Source: an uncultured Ignavibacteriota bacterium (GTDB lineage: Bacteria; Bacteroidota; Ignavibacteria; Tepidaquicellales; Tepidaquicellaceae). From it: DNA of 31,030 nucleotides. The position numbers and the translations under genes were made by a program. The notes beneath the pieces were generated by a model. The model was not told the origin of the DNA and did no database searches. It worked only from the letters and a program-made list of their open reading frames with translations. Numbering within the stretch: the first letter of the stretch is position 1; each line of letters opens with the position of its first letter. Below, piece by piece: positions 16,189 to 25,524 of the stretch. The stretch lies in NCBI GenBank assembly GCA_937983305.1, contig CALKAJ010000125.1, positions 1 to 31,030 on the forward strand, written 5' to 3'.

Positions 16189-19100
16189 TTATTTAAATAT
16201 TGTTTTCAATAAATTTTCAATTACATCTTTGTCAATAGAAACTATTCTTTTCAAAATAATCAAATAATAATCGTGTGTGAATTTATATTTATTTGAACTT
16301 GATTTTTTTATTACACCTGTGATTACTAACAATTCCAATTCTAACTTAATTCTTTTTACATCAATTATTATATCTGTTCCAATATACGTTTCAACCCAGA
16401 GAATCAATTTTTTTTCAAAATAATCCGAATCAAATTCTGTTACTTTTTCATCGTAAGCAAGAAATATTAACAATCTTTGAAATTCAGAAAGATTCATATC
16501 TAATGTACGCATCACGAAATTAATAAAATCATCTTTCATTTCGAATACTTCATCTACATCCTCTAAGTAAATCCTCCTGTTATTAGGATCAATTCTGTTT
16601 TTTATATGTTCCACCAAACATTGACAGAAGTGTTGCAAAAAAGCCGGATGACTCGAAGAGTAATTTACAATTTTTTTGCTTACTTCCTGGTCATACTCAA
16701 GTCCAAGAATATTTTTCAATCCTTCGTTTACTATACTTTCTGGATTTTCGATGCTTGATAATTGTTTTGCTGAAGTGTCAACAAAATTAGCCCAAGGATT
16801 TTTTCTGCCCTCATAGGTTGTTCCTTTCCCTGCTATTTGCAAATACATTTCCTTAAAACCAGCAAACACAAATATCCATCTGTGCTCTGTCTCGTGAGAA
16901 ATATCCCTGAATATTTCAATTAGCTTATGCTCATTTAATTCATTTTCTTTCATTATTAAAGAATCAACCTCATCCAGAAAAATTGCAACCGGCTGATTTC
17001 TGTTTAATGTGTAAATTTTCTTTAATAATATTTTAAATTCATCTAATGTTGTAATATTAATATCAAAATCTTCTTTAAATTCAGATTTGAGTTCTGATAA
17101 TATTCCTTTTGCAACACTAAGAGAATCGGAATACCCTTGAAACGCACTTATAAAAGTTTTATAGCCTTTTAGAATAAGCTGGTGCTTTATTTCGTTTAGC
17201 AAAGATGATTTACCAATTTGACGACCACCAAATATAGCAAAATCTTTAGGAACAGATGTCATTTCTTTTATTATACTCTCTCTTCCAACAAAAATATTCA
17301 TTTCGCTATTTATAGACCCTTCTGATTTAAAAGGCTGTATATCTGATATGTTTTTATTAAGTACTAATAAATAAGTGAACTCCCACTTGGGTAATTTCTT
17401 TTTTTCTGTTGCAAATATTATTTTTTTTAATGCAAGCTCGTCCAACACCGGTAAATCCTTTGTTATTGGGTTTGTATTAATTTTATTAAATTTATCTCTA
17501 TCACCCAATAAGAAAATAACAGAAAATGAGTTCAAGTGATAATTTTTTTCAATTATGTAATCCCTGATTCTGTTAATATATGCCTTACTTCCGAGCATTT
17601 GTTCTGTTAGAATATAAATTCTTATTGGTTGATTTAGTGATTCACATTTGGGGTTCTTTATTTTTGTTGTAAATACAAATGGTATTGTCTTATTGTACAC
17701 CCACTCGTCAAATGGCTCGGAACCAATCTTTCTGTCATCATTTGTTATATATAGAGAACAGATTCTTGCTAATGATTTAGACATCTCGATTAATAGTTCT
17801 GATACATCAGAATATTTATCCTGTTTTTGCAGCTCCTCATAAACAGTAACTGAATTATTTATTTTGCTCCAGTTATCTAATAAAACCAGAATGTCTTCTT
17901 TCCTTGAATCAGTTATCTCCTTCCATGTTGCTCTATTTACACCTAATTTTTCAAAATCATCTAAATTGATATTATTACGCAGTTCATCTACAGATAAACC
18001 AAGGTATGCCGCTTTTGCAATATTATCGGTTTCTGATTCATCAAATTCCTCAATAAGAATTTTTAAATTTTCTATTGTGTCCTTATTATTTTTAAGATAT
18101 TCTATTTCTTCAATTATGTCTTTCGCTGCTTTTATCTTATTTTCCAATTTCTTATCTGAGATTTTCTCACACAAACTTAACCCGTCATTTATCATAAAAT
18201 AAGTTTCACTTGAATACTCAGATTTATTTTCAAAAAAATAATTTTTAAGTTTAAGAGCACTCTTTTTTATTTCATTCAGTATATTTGATATTTCTTGTGA
18301 AGTTAGACTTTCTCTTTCTTTCTGTCTTCCATAATCCACTGCGATAACCTTAAGTGCTAATGCGAATCTTTTTGATTTTTTATATTCAAAGTATTTCCGA
18401 TTAACATCGAAACCCTTTTCCAAAAGATACTCTTCGTATTCGCACATTTTTTTATAATTTCCATCGTTTTCCGGAATTAATTCAATTCCCTTGATATTTT
18501 GCGAAGCTGTCAGGGCTTCTGCATTTGTATAATTATTAGCTTCCTTAAGCATTTCAATAACTTCATTAATATCTCTATTTGCATTTGCATCTTTTAAAAT
18601 TATTGTTAATAAATTTAAATCTTCTATTTCATTCTCCACGAGGGTACAGCAAATATTAGTAAAATTAAAAGCATAATAATCTGAATTCAACACTGTGTTT
18701 ACAATATAATCTCGTAAATCTAATTTTTCAATTTCTGCTGTTATTAATTCTTTCTCAAGCAGGTCAATTATTTTATCAGCAATAATTGATATGCTTGGGG
18801 TACTTGTAATGATTAAATTAAATTCTTGCTTTAATCCTTTTACATTAGGAAGATGACTCGAGTTAATCTCCTCTTTTTTTATATTTATGAAATCCATAAG
18901 TTCTATCATAATTTCTTCAATTTCTTTAATGCTGTTTGATTTTATGAATTCTTCAATATGACTATTTATATCGTGCTCTTTTGCAGACTCTTCATATAAT
19001 TCTGTTGCGAAACTATCATCAGATATTTTGCTTTCGTATTTTACTAATTCATCTTTACTTTTTGCTGAAGCAATACTGTCCTTTAATTTTTCTAAATATG

Positions 19101-20862
19101 GATATATATTGTCGTTAAGAATGTCTTTTAATACTTTGAGTTGTACTGATGTTATCTTTTTATACCTTCCTCCCTCTTTGACAAATATTTCATTTAATTC
19201 TCTTGATTTTTTTTTGATAAACTCTGCGTCAAATTTAGAGAATATAATTTCTTCTCCATATAAAATACGTTCGATAAGTTGTTTTATGTTGTTATACTCT
19301 TCAAAAGATTTCTTAATATCCCATAAATGTGTTGTGGCAAGTTCTCTTTGGTTTATCAGATGTAAGTATATACTTAGTAAAATTACAAACTTTTTCCCTT
19401 CCTCATTTGATATAATTGGCTTAATCAAATCAAAATCTTCTATCAAGTCAACAACAAATTTATCTCCATGTTTTAAAAAAAGTTTCGTTAGAACCGATAT
19501 TATTTTATCTATATGGTCATTAAAAACACAATCAATATATGGCTCCACATCTGAATCTTTGCATGAAGCATATAAAAATACAAATAAATCATCATTCACA
19601 GAATTAGAGATAAAATATTTGAAGATTTTTCGGTATGATTTCTCTGTTTTAAAATTTACAAACGAACTTGTTAAAAAATTTAATTCATTCTCTTGTTGAA
19701 TGATAGATGCTACTTTAGATAAATAATCTATCTTTGACATAGTATTTTCAAAATTTTCAATTTTGTTTTCTTTTATGTCGAAAGATATTTCATCGAGTTT
19801 ATTTAAATAATCTACCTTATCAAACTGGTCAATATTGTCGAATTGATTTTTCATCTTTGTCTGACTTGTTATCAGGATTGGGCTCAGGGTAGCTTGTAAG
19901 GCAGATATATCATTTTTGAGATTACCTACATCAGCTTCGTTATCTTTATAATCAGATAACTCTATATTTAGATTGTATTTGTTATTAATATATTTAACAT
20001 AACTTACTAATTCACTTTTTATTGATTTAGATAAGGTAATTAATTCATTGTTCTTATCGCTTAAGTTTTTGTAAATGCTTGGGTTTATATTTAACTCACT
20101 TTGAAATATATCTTTATCAAGATCATCTATGACACTTCTCAAAGTATTGGTGTAAGAATATTTGTCTGAACTGTATTGTATATATTCCTTATCAAGGATT
20201 AAAAAGTTATCAGTTATTTTAAATTCATTTCCCTTATCTTCTGTTGCTTCAATACTTTCGGGTTCACCTACAATGGATTCTTCCGCGTCCTCTGAATTAT
20301 CTGTCTCGATAATATTCGGATTTTCATCCTCTGCTTCATTTGTTGTGCCATTTGATAAATTCTCCTCTGCCTCTTTGCAACTATCATCAAACCACCCAAA
20401 TATAATAGACATCAATGTAACATCAGTAGGTTCAAAGCCATCTATACATTTTCCATTTGGTGCAAAGTATTTAGACCCACCATCTATATCTTGAATTACT
20501 AGAATATCATTTTCATTCAATGTGTCCCATTCAATACCACTGTCTTCAAAATCAGGTTGGTGAATAACATACCCTAAGTTAGTTAATTCGTTTCTTACTC
20601 TTTCACGTAGAATAATTTCGCTTTCAAACCAGATTTTTAAAATTATGTTTGATACTTCTGTAAAAGACTCAGCGTATTCAATAATTATATCAATCAATAA
20701 TTTTTCCGGTAATAAATCGATTTTTCTGAAACCTTTTATGGGTTTATAAGGATATTTATGTATTTTCTTGAGTAATGCACCTTTATTATTTTTTAATGCC
20801 GATTTAACAAGTTTCTTTTGTAGTTCCGGCATTTGATAATCTGAAAATATGTTCCTGCCCAT
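16189..20862 (-). CDS. Giant protein with C-terminal STAND-like ATPase
   Basis: 1557 residues. Residues 1-160 form a small domain of unknown type. A very acidic Asn/Glu linker spans about 162-210, and a long, mostly helical, low-complexity-leaning region rich in Lys, Glu, Asn and Ile runs to about 1060. A mixed alpha/beta block precedes the ATPase, ending in PFKSEGSINSEMNIFVGRE, the lead-in typical of VGR-type bacterial STAND/AAA NTPases. Walker A is GGRQIGKS at 1212-1219 and Walker B is AIFLDEVDSL with D1297/E1298. A winged-helix-like tail (FTHDYYLIILKR) ends it. No nuclease, TIR or protease motif is evident. It is the first gene of the three-gene module; the long helical part could sense a phage product or scaffold the complex. 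Confidence 0.85.
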   Translation of the reverse strand: MGRNIFSDYQMPELQKKLVKSALKNNKGALLKKIHKYPYKPIKGFRKIDLLPEKLLIDIIIEYAESFTEVSNIILKIWFESEIILRERVRNELTNLGYVIHQPDFEDSGIEWDTLNENDILVIQDIDGGSKYFAPNGKCIDGFEPTDVTLMSIIFGWFDDSCKEAEENLSNGTTNEAEDENPNIIETDNSEDAEESIVGEPESIEATEDKGNEFKITDNFLILDKEYIQYSSDKYSYTNTLRSVIDDLDKDIFQSELNINPSIYKNLSDKNNELITLSKSIKSELVSYVKYINNKYNLNIELSDYKDNEADVGNLKNDISALQATLSPILITSQTKMKNQFDNIDQFDKVDYLNKLDEISFDIKENKIENFENTMSKIDYLSKVASIIQQENELNFLTSSFVNFKTEKSYRKIFKYFISNSVNDDLFVFLYASCKDSDVEPYIDCVFNDHIDKIISVLTKLFLKHGDKFVVDLIEDFDLIKPIISNEEGKKFVILLSIYLHLINQRELATTHLWDIKKSFEEYNNIKQLIERILYGEEIIFSKFDAEFIKKKSRELNEIFVKEGGRYKKITSVQLKVLKDILNDNIYPYLEKLKDSIASAKSKDELVKYESKISDDSFATELYEESAKEHDINSHIEEFIKSNSIKEIEEIMIELMDFINIKKEEINSSHLPNVKGLKQEFNLIITSTPSISIIADKIIDLLEKELITAEIEKLDLRDYIVNTVLNSDYYAFNFTNICCTLVENEIEDLNLLTIILKDANANRDINEVIEMLKEANNYTNAEALTASQNIKGIELIPENDGNYKKMCEYEEYLLEKGFDVNRKYFEYKKSKRFALALKVIAVDYGRQKERESLTSQEISNILNEIKKSALKLKNYFFENKSEYSSETYFMINDGLSLCEKISDKKLENKIKAAKDIIEEIEYLKNNKDTIENLKILIEEFDESETDNIAKAAYLGLSVDELRNNINLDDFEKLGVNRATWKEITDSRKEDILVLLDNWSKINNSVTVYEELQKQDKYSDVSELLIEMSKSLARICSLYITNDDRKIGSEPFDEWVYNKTIPFVFTTKIKNPKCESLNQPIRIYILTEQMLGSKAYINRIRDYIIEKNYHLNSFSVIFLLGDRDKFNKINTNPITKDLPVLDELALKKIIFATEKKKLPKWEFTYLLVLNKNISDIQPFKSEGSINSEMNIFVGRESIIKEMTSVPKDFAIFGGRQIGKSSLLNEIKHQLILKGYKTFISAFQGYSDSLSVAKGILSELKSEFKEDFDINITTLDEFKILLKKIYTLNRNQPVAIFLDEVDSLIMKENELNEHKLIEIFRDISHETEHRWIFVFAGFKEMYLQIAGKGTTYEGRKNPWANFVDTSAKQLSSIENPESIVNEGLKNILGLEYDQEVSKKIVNYSSSHPAFLQHFCQCLVEHIKNRIDPNNRRIYLEDVDEVFEMKDDFINFVMRTLDMNLSEFQRLLIFLAYDEKVTEFDSDYFEKKLILWVETYIGTDIIIDVKRIKLELELLVITGVIKKSSSNKYKFTHDYYLIILKRIVSIDKDVIENLLKTIFK

Positions 20863-21261
20863 TGTATTTAATAATTAAATTTATACAGAATTACAAATTT
20901 CTATTTTATTTATGTTTAATAAGATACCCCATTTTTGATAATTTATTACTATACATGAACAATATTCGGTAATGAGATATTTTATTTCAAATTACTTTTT
21001 TTATTTAATTTCAGAGTTCCTGATTGAATCTATTAAAATTTTTATAATTATCAAATTCAAAAATAAATCATATTTTTCGAAACTTTCTTAATAAAGATTT
21101 CAGAAATGAGAAATTGATTTTATATTGTTTTATTCCGGCTCTTTGCTAACTGTTATCCATTTTTTTTAAAATCATATTTCTTTGACATTTTTTTACATTT
21201 GTTTTTTTTAATCCTCTTATTAAGTTTATAAAAACATACAATTTCAACTTAATATAACATT
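20863..21261. other. Divergent AT-rich intergenic region
   Basis: About 400 bp between the divergent starts of the giant ATPase gene and the Tyr-rich protein gene, so it must carry promoters for both. I see long A and T runs, a TACATTTG at 21194-21201 that matches the Bacteroidota -7 box (TAnnTTTG) 60 bp before the plus-strand start but lacks a well-spaced -33 partner, and an 11-base CGGCTCTTTGC at 21136-21146 also found at 11028-11038. No RNA gene or large hairpin was recognised. Confidence 0.4.
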
Positions 21262-21693
21262 ATGGACGAATATTTCTTCGATACAACATATATCTACAAA
21301 GGAGAAGAATACGAAATGTTATCGTTATATCTTGACTCCAAATGCCTGTATGAAAACAGCAGCGACTACAATGAGCATAGCTACGAAGTAAGAGATAAAT
21401 ATAGATTTGAAATGGATTACTATTTAAAAGAAAAGATTTATGAATTTATCAATGAGCCACCTAAAGGCAGCCTCTTAAAAACAGAATGGAACGAATCCGA
21501 CGGCTATGGAGAGTCTTCAATAGAATTTGCCTGTCTGAAGTACTATTACAAAAGTCAATATAAAAGACATGTTGACTATGCAAAAAAGCTGGATAAATTA
21601 TACTCCTCAAAGCAATTTGAAAAAAGCATCAAAAAAGATTTCGAGCCGGCATTTAAAAAGTATATGAAAAACTTAAAAAATATGAAAGATTAA
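21262..21693 (+). CDS. Hypothetical Tyr/Lys-rich small protein
   Basis: 143 residues, not recognised. It is unusually rich in tyrosine, glutamate and lysine, with Tyr spread along the whole chain (FFDTTYIYKGEEYE near the start; LKYYYKSQYK near the middle) and a basic Lys-rich C-terminus. There is no signal peptide or membrane segment. It stands alone between two defence-like modules, divergent to module B and 492 bp before module C, so it could belong to either or neither. Its Phe/Tyr distribution is unlike a shadow frame, and it has a normal ATG. Confidence 0.6.
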   Translation: MDEYFFDTTYIYKGEEYEMLSLYLDSKCLYENSSDYNEHSYEVRDKYRFEMDYYLKEKIYEFINEPPKGSLLKTEWNESDGYGESSIEFACLKYYYKSQYKRHVDYAKKLDKLYSSKQFEKSIKKDFEPAFKKYMKNLKNMKD

Positions 21694-22185
21694 ATTAATA
21701 ATTATTAGATTATTTTTTATCTCAGAAAATTAAGGTTTCCGTTTTATCTTTGAAGGCTTATGATATGCAATTTACAATGAGCAGCAAAACCCTTAAAAGA
21801 AAAGACAGGATTAAGGGGAAAATAATCGGGATTAGGAATAAGTTTAACTTTTGAATAAGAAATATTAAAATAAAAATATTAATCTTGAAAATGAAAAAAC
21901 TATCTATTAAGTTTAACTATAATTGGTGCAGAAGTTTCAAAGAATTACATTTATTATGACACAAAAAATATTTATAATCATTAACGATATAAAAAAATTA
22001 ATAGTATAACTATAAGAGAATAGTAATTGAATCTAGTACCTTAAAAAAGTAATTTACAATGTTTAATATTTTTCAATTAAATTTCGTTAGTATTGTATCA
22101 TAGTTAGTTAAAATAAGTAAATTAGTGATTATAATTATTAAGTTTTTAAATGAAGCAATATAGTAGAATAATATAGAAAATAGAA
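21694..22185. other. Long AT-rich leader region before module C
   Basis: Nearly 500 bp without a convincing gene, very AT-rich. It holds a 25-codon basic frame at 21777-21854 (MSSKTLKRKDRIK...), preceded by TATCTTTG at 21745-21752 (Bacteroidota -7-like), and a 22-codon frame near 21890; neither is supported. The odd palindrome AAGTTTAACTT occurs at 21840-21850 and nearly again at 21909-21919. The length suggests a regulated promoter region for the methyltransferase operon. Confidence 0.4.
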
Positions 22186-25100
22186 ATGACATCTAAGTTT
22201 TTTACAAATAACAACGATCGAAACTTATTCGATAAATTCACAGGGATTATCGAACACATGAAAGACCTTTATGCTTTTCACGCAGTCGTTGGTTATTTTC
22301 GTTCATCAGGATATTTTGCATTACAACCATATTTGGAAAAAGTTAATGATATAAAAATTCTTGTTGGGATTAATGTAGACCAGATGTTTGCCGAAGCTCA
22401 ACGCAAAGGACTAATATTTTTTGGGGATGAAGTAAAAACAAAAGAAGAATTTCTTAAATGGTTTATTCAAGATATAAGAGAAGCAAAGTACTCAGAACAG
22501 GTCGAGAAAGGCGTTTTGAAATTTATCAATGATTTGATTGATGGGAAAATTGAAGTAAGAGCCCACAATTCAAAAACCATTCATGCAAAGTTTTATATAT
22601 TTTTACCTGAAAACCATAGTGAACATTCTGATGGATGGGTAATTATGGGAAGCAGTAATTTGACAGAAGCCGGTTTGGGAATTAAGAAATCACCAAATTA
22701 CGAATTGAACATAGCCTTAAAAGATTACGATGATGTAGAATTTGCTAAGAATGAATTTCAAGAACTCTGGGGAAAATCTACACCAATATTACCGGCTGAT
22801 ATTCAATCATTCAAGCAAAAAACTCATATCGGACAAATTTTTACTCCATATGAGTTATATCTCAAATTTTTAATTGAATATTTCGGAAAGAATATTGATT
22901 ACGACCCTGATACTGTTGGAGACTTGCCTAAAGTTTATAAAAAACTAAGCTATCAGATTGATGCAGTGAACCAAGGCTTTCAAATGTTAATTGAACACAA
23001 CGGTTTTTTTCTAGCTGACGTAGTGGGTTTAGGAAAAACCGTTGTCGCGGCAATGATTGCAAAAAGATTCTTAATAGCAAATGGCTCTTTAAATACTAAA
23101 ATATTGGTTGTCTATCCTCCTTCCCTGGAGAAAAACTGGAAAAATACTTTCCGCCAATTTGGGATTGACAGGCATACAAAATTTATCACAAATGGACGAC
23201 TTGAAAAAATCGTTAATGGCGAAGATTTAAATTATTGGGCTAAAGAGGATTATGATTTGGTTTTAGTTGACGAGGCTCACAGATACAGAAACCATACTTC
23301 AACTATGTTTGGAAATTTACAAAGAATATGTAAAGCACCAAGAAACGGAGATGGATTAGTAACAGGAACAAAGAAAAAAGTAATGCTTATTTCTGCGACA
23401 CCTTTAAATAATCGCCCTCAAGATTTGTATTATCAATTATTGCTTTTCCAAGATTCAAGAAGAAGTACATTGCCTGTAACTAATTTACAAAGTTTCTTCG
23501 GTCCAATTATTAGAGAGTACAGAGAATTAATACAGGAAGAAAAGCCTAATATTGGTCGTATCCGTGAACTTTACGGGATTATTAGAGAAAGAATTATTTC
23601 AGTAATAACAGTTCGAAGAACAAGACGAGACTTAAAAAATTACCCGAAATACATTGATGATTTAAAAGAGCAAGGAATAGAATTTCCGGATATCGCAGCA
23701 CCCAGACCAAAGTATTATAATTTAGATGCGAATCTGAGTAAACTTTTTTATCATACAATTTTCTATTTAACTGATAGAGATAAAATTCAATTTTACCGAT
23801 ATCAGTCTATTAGGTTTTTAAATGACGAAAAGCAAGAAGAGTGCGGCTATACACAGGCTGAATTAATATCAAAATCATTAGCCGGTATAATGAAAACATT
23901 ACTTGTTAAAAGATTAGAAAGCAGTTTTGTTGCTTTCAAATCATCTTTGAAGAGTTTGGAAATAGCCACAGGAAGAATGATAGAAATGTTTGAAAAAGAT
24001 AAAATCTTTATTGCACCGGATCTAGGAATTAATGATCTCCAAAACAAAGGATTTTCTGAAAATGATATCGAAAAATTAATTAATGAGATAAGAATTACCA
24101 ATCCGAGAAATAACATTTTTTCAATAAATGATTTTGTAGAAAGAAAAATCAGCGACAAAAAACCAAGTTTGATTAAACTAATTGATGGTTTAAAATCAGA
24201 TTACAAGCTATTAAGCGAATTGGTTGAAAATTGGAGTAAAATAGATGAAGATCCTAAACTTGATTCGTTTTTTATTGCTTTGGATGAAGAATTATTAAGA
24301 AAAGATATAAATCCAACCGGTCAACTTGTAGTTTTTACTGAAAGCACAGATACTGCTGACTATTTACAAAGAAAAGTAGAAGAGCATTTAAAAACCAAGG
24401 TCTTAAATGTTTCATCAGAAAACAGAGGAAAAATTTTTGAAACCATACAAGAGAATTTTGATGCCAACTATTTCGGAGATAAGAAAAATGATTTTAAAAT
24501 ACTTATCACAACTGATGTATTAGCAGAAGGTGTTAATCTTCACAGAGCTAACGTAATTGTAAACTATGACACACCTTGGAATGCAACACGCTTGATGCAA
24601 CGCATTGGACGTGTTAACAGAATCGGAAGTGTTGCCGGAGTAGTTTATAATTATAATTTTTATCCTTCACAACAAGGTGATGAAGAAATTAAACTATACA
24701 ATAATGCTCTGGTAAAATTGCAAGGTTTTCATACCGCATTTGGAGAGGATGCTCAAATCTACACACATGAAGAATTGGTTGAGCAGTTTGAACTTTTTAA
24801 AGAAGGGCTTAAAGATGATGAAGACAAGCGATTACTTTATTTAAGATACATTCGGGAATTTAAAGACAATAATCCAAGAGAATTCAAACGGATTAAAGCA
24901 TTCCCTTTAAAATCAAGAACTACCAGAAGTGTAAAAGAATGTGATAAAAAAGAAATAGAAAACAATACCGTTGTTTTTTTAAAATCACCTTATAAAATGG
25001 AGTTTTATCTGGTTGATAAAGAAACCAAAGTAAATTCGTTAACTTTTTTAGAAGCCGCTCAATACTTCGAAGCAAATGCAAACGAGCAAGGACTTGATAT

Positions 25101-25524
25101 GCCTGAATTTCATTATAAACAAGTAGAATCAGCTTTAAATTCATTTGAACAGGATTTTCTTGGTTCATCAACTGAAACTGTAACTACGGGCGATAAAGCG
25201 GATGCAATTTCTGCTCAAGCAAAGAAATTTTTACGTAATATGAAGGGAATCACAAAACGGGATGACGTTAAAAAGGCTTGTATAAACATTTCAGATTTGG
25301 TTGATAAGGGTACCTTCACCCTATTGCCGAATGAAGTACGAAAGCTAAGACAAAAACTGGATAAGAAACAAATCACTTATGGTCAGGTTGATAATCTTAT
25401 TATTCTGATTGCTAGAAAGTATGATGCATTTAAAAACGAAGAGGAACAAACTATTGATATTTATACTGAAATTGATACAAATATTTCTCCCGATATTGTT
25501 TTATCTGAATCATTCATTAAATGA
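22186..25524 (+). CDS. HKD/PLD nuclease-like domain fused to SNF2-type SF2 helicase
   Basis: 1112 residues. The N-terminal phospholipase-D-like (HKD) module shows H133-A-K135 in TIHAKFYIF and GSSNLTEAG at 155-163, the two halves of the HKD motif, so it may be a nuclease. The SF2 helicase begins at about 255, with motif I DVVGLGKT at 278-285, DEAH box VDEAH at 361-365, motif III SATPLNN, and C-terminal motifs ending QRIGRVNRIG at 805-814, as in SNF2/RapA-like DNA translocases. A further 300 residues are unassigned. The stop codon overlaps the methyltransferase start by 4 bp, giving tight coupling. Role by inference: translocase and nuclease arm of a restriction system. Confidence 0.88.
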   Translation: MTSKFFTNNNDRNLFDKFTGIIEHMKDLYAFHAVVGYFRSSGYFALQPYLEKVNDIKILVGINVDQMFAEAQRKGLIFFGDEVKTKEEFLKWFIQDIREAKYSEQVEKGVLKFINDLIDGKIEVRAHNSKTIHAKFYIFLPENHSEHSDGWVIMGSSNLTEAGLGIKKSPNYELNIALKDYDDVEFAKNEFQELWGKSTPILPADIQSFKQKTHIGQIFTPYELYLKFLIEYFGKNIDYDPDTVGDLPKVYKKLSYQIDAVNQGFQMLIEHNGFFLADVVGLGKTVVAAMIAKRFLIANGSLNTKILVVYPPSLEKNWKNTFRQFGIDRHTKFITNGRLEKIVNGEDLNYWAKEDYDLVLVDEAHRYRNHTSTMFGNLQRICKAPRNGDGLVTGTKKKVMLISATPLNNRPQDLYYQLLLFQDSRRSTLPVTNLQSFFGPIIREYRELIQEEKPNIGRIRELYGIIRERIISVITVRRTRRDLKNYPKYIDDLKEQGIEFPDIAAPRPKYYNLDANLSKLFYHTIFYLTDRDKIQFYRYQSIRFLNDEKQEECGYTQAELISKSLAGIMKTLLVKRLESSFVAFKSSLKSLEIATGRMIEMFEKDKIFIAPDLGINDLQNKGFSENDIEKLINEIRITNPRNNIFSINDFVERKISDKKPSLIKLIDGLKSDYKLLSELVENWSKIDEDPKLDSFFIALDEELLRKDINPTGQLVVFTESTDTADYLQRKVEEHLKTKVLNVSSENRGKIFETIQENFDANYFGDKKNDFKILITTDVLAEGVNLHRANVIVNYDTPWNATRLMQRIGRVNRIGSVAGVVYNYNFYPSQQGDEEIKLYNNALVKLQGFHTAFGEDAQIYTHEELVEQFELFKEGLKDDEDKRLLYLRYIREFKDNNPREFKRIKAFPLKSRTTRSVKECDKKEIENNTVVFLKSPYKMEFYLVDKETKVNSLTFLEAAQYFEANANEQGLDMPEFHYKQVESALNSFEQDFLGSSTETVTTGDKADAISAQAKKFLRNMKGITKRDDVKKACINISDLVDKGTFTLLPNEVRKLRQKLDKKQITYGQVDNLIILIARKYDAFKNEEEQTIDIYTEIDTNISPDIVLSESFIK

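Noticed and set aside
19028..19699. 223-residue plus-strand frame
   Set aside because: Lies fully opposite the giant ATPase gene, is Ser/Phe/Leu-rich as expected for an antisense of Lys/Glu-rich coding DNA, and shows no motif.
16189..20862. Assignment of the giant ATPase to Avs (AVAST)
   Set aside because: Its ATPase is at the C-terminus and lacks the N-terminal nuclease/protease effector and C-terminal repeat sensor of Avs proteins.
11028..21146. CGGCTCTTTGC at 11028-11038 and 21136-21146 as attachment-site repeats bounding modules A and B
   Set aside because: Only 11 bases match with no extended identity, no integrase is nearby, and such matches are expected by chance in a window this size.
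21777..21854. 25-residue basic peptide gene preceded by a TATCTTTG box
   Set aside because: Too short to judge, no ribosome site, and no recognisable relatives; kept only as a note on the spacer.
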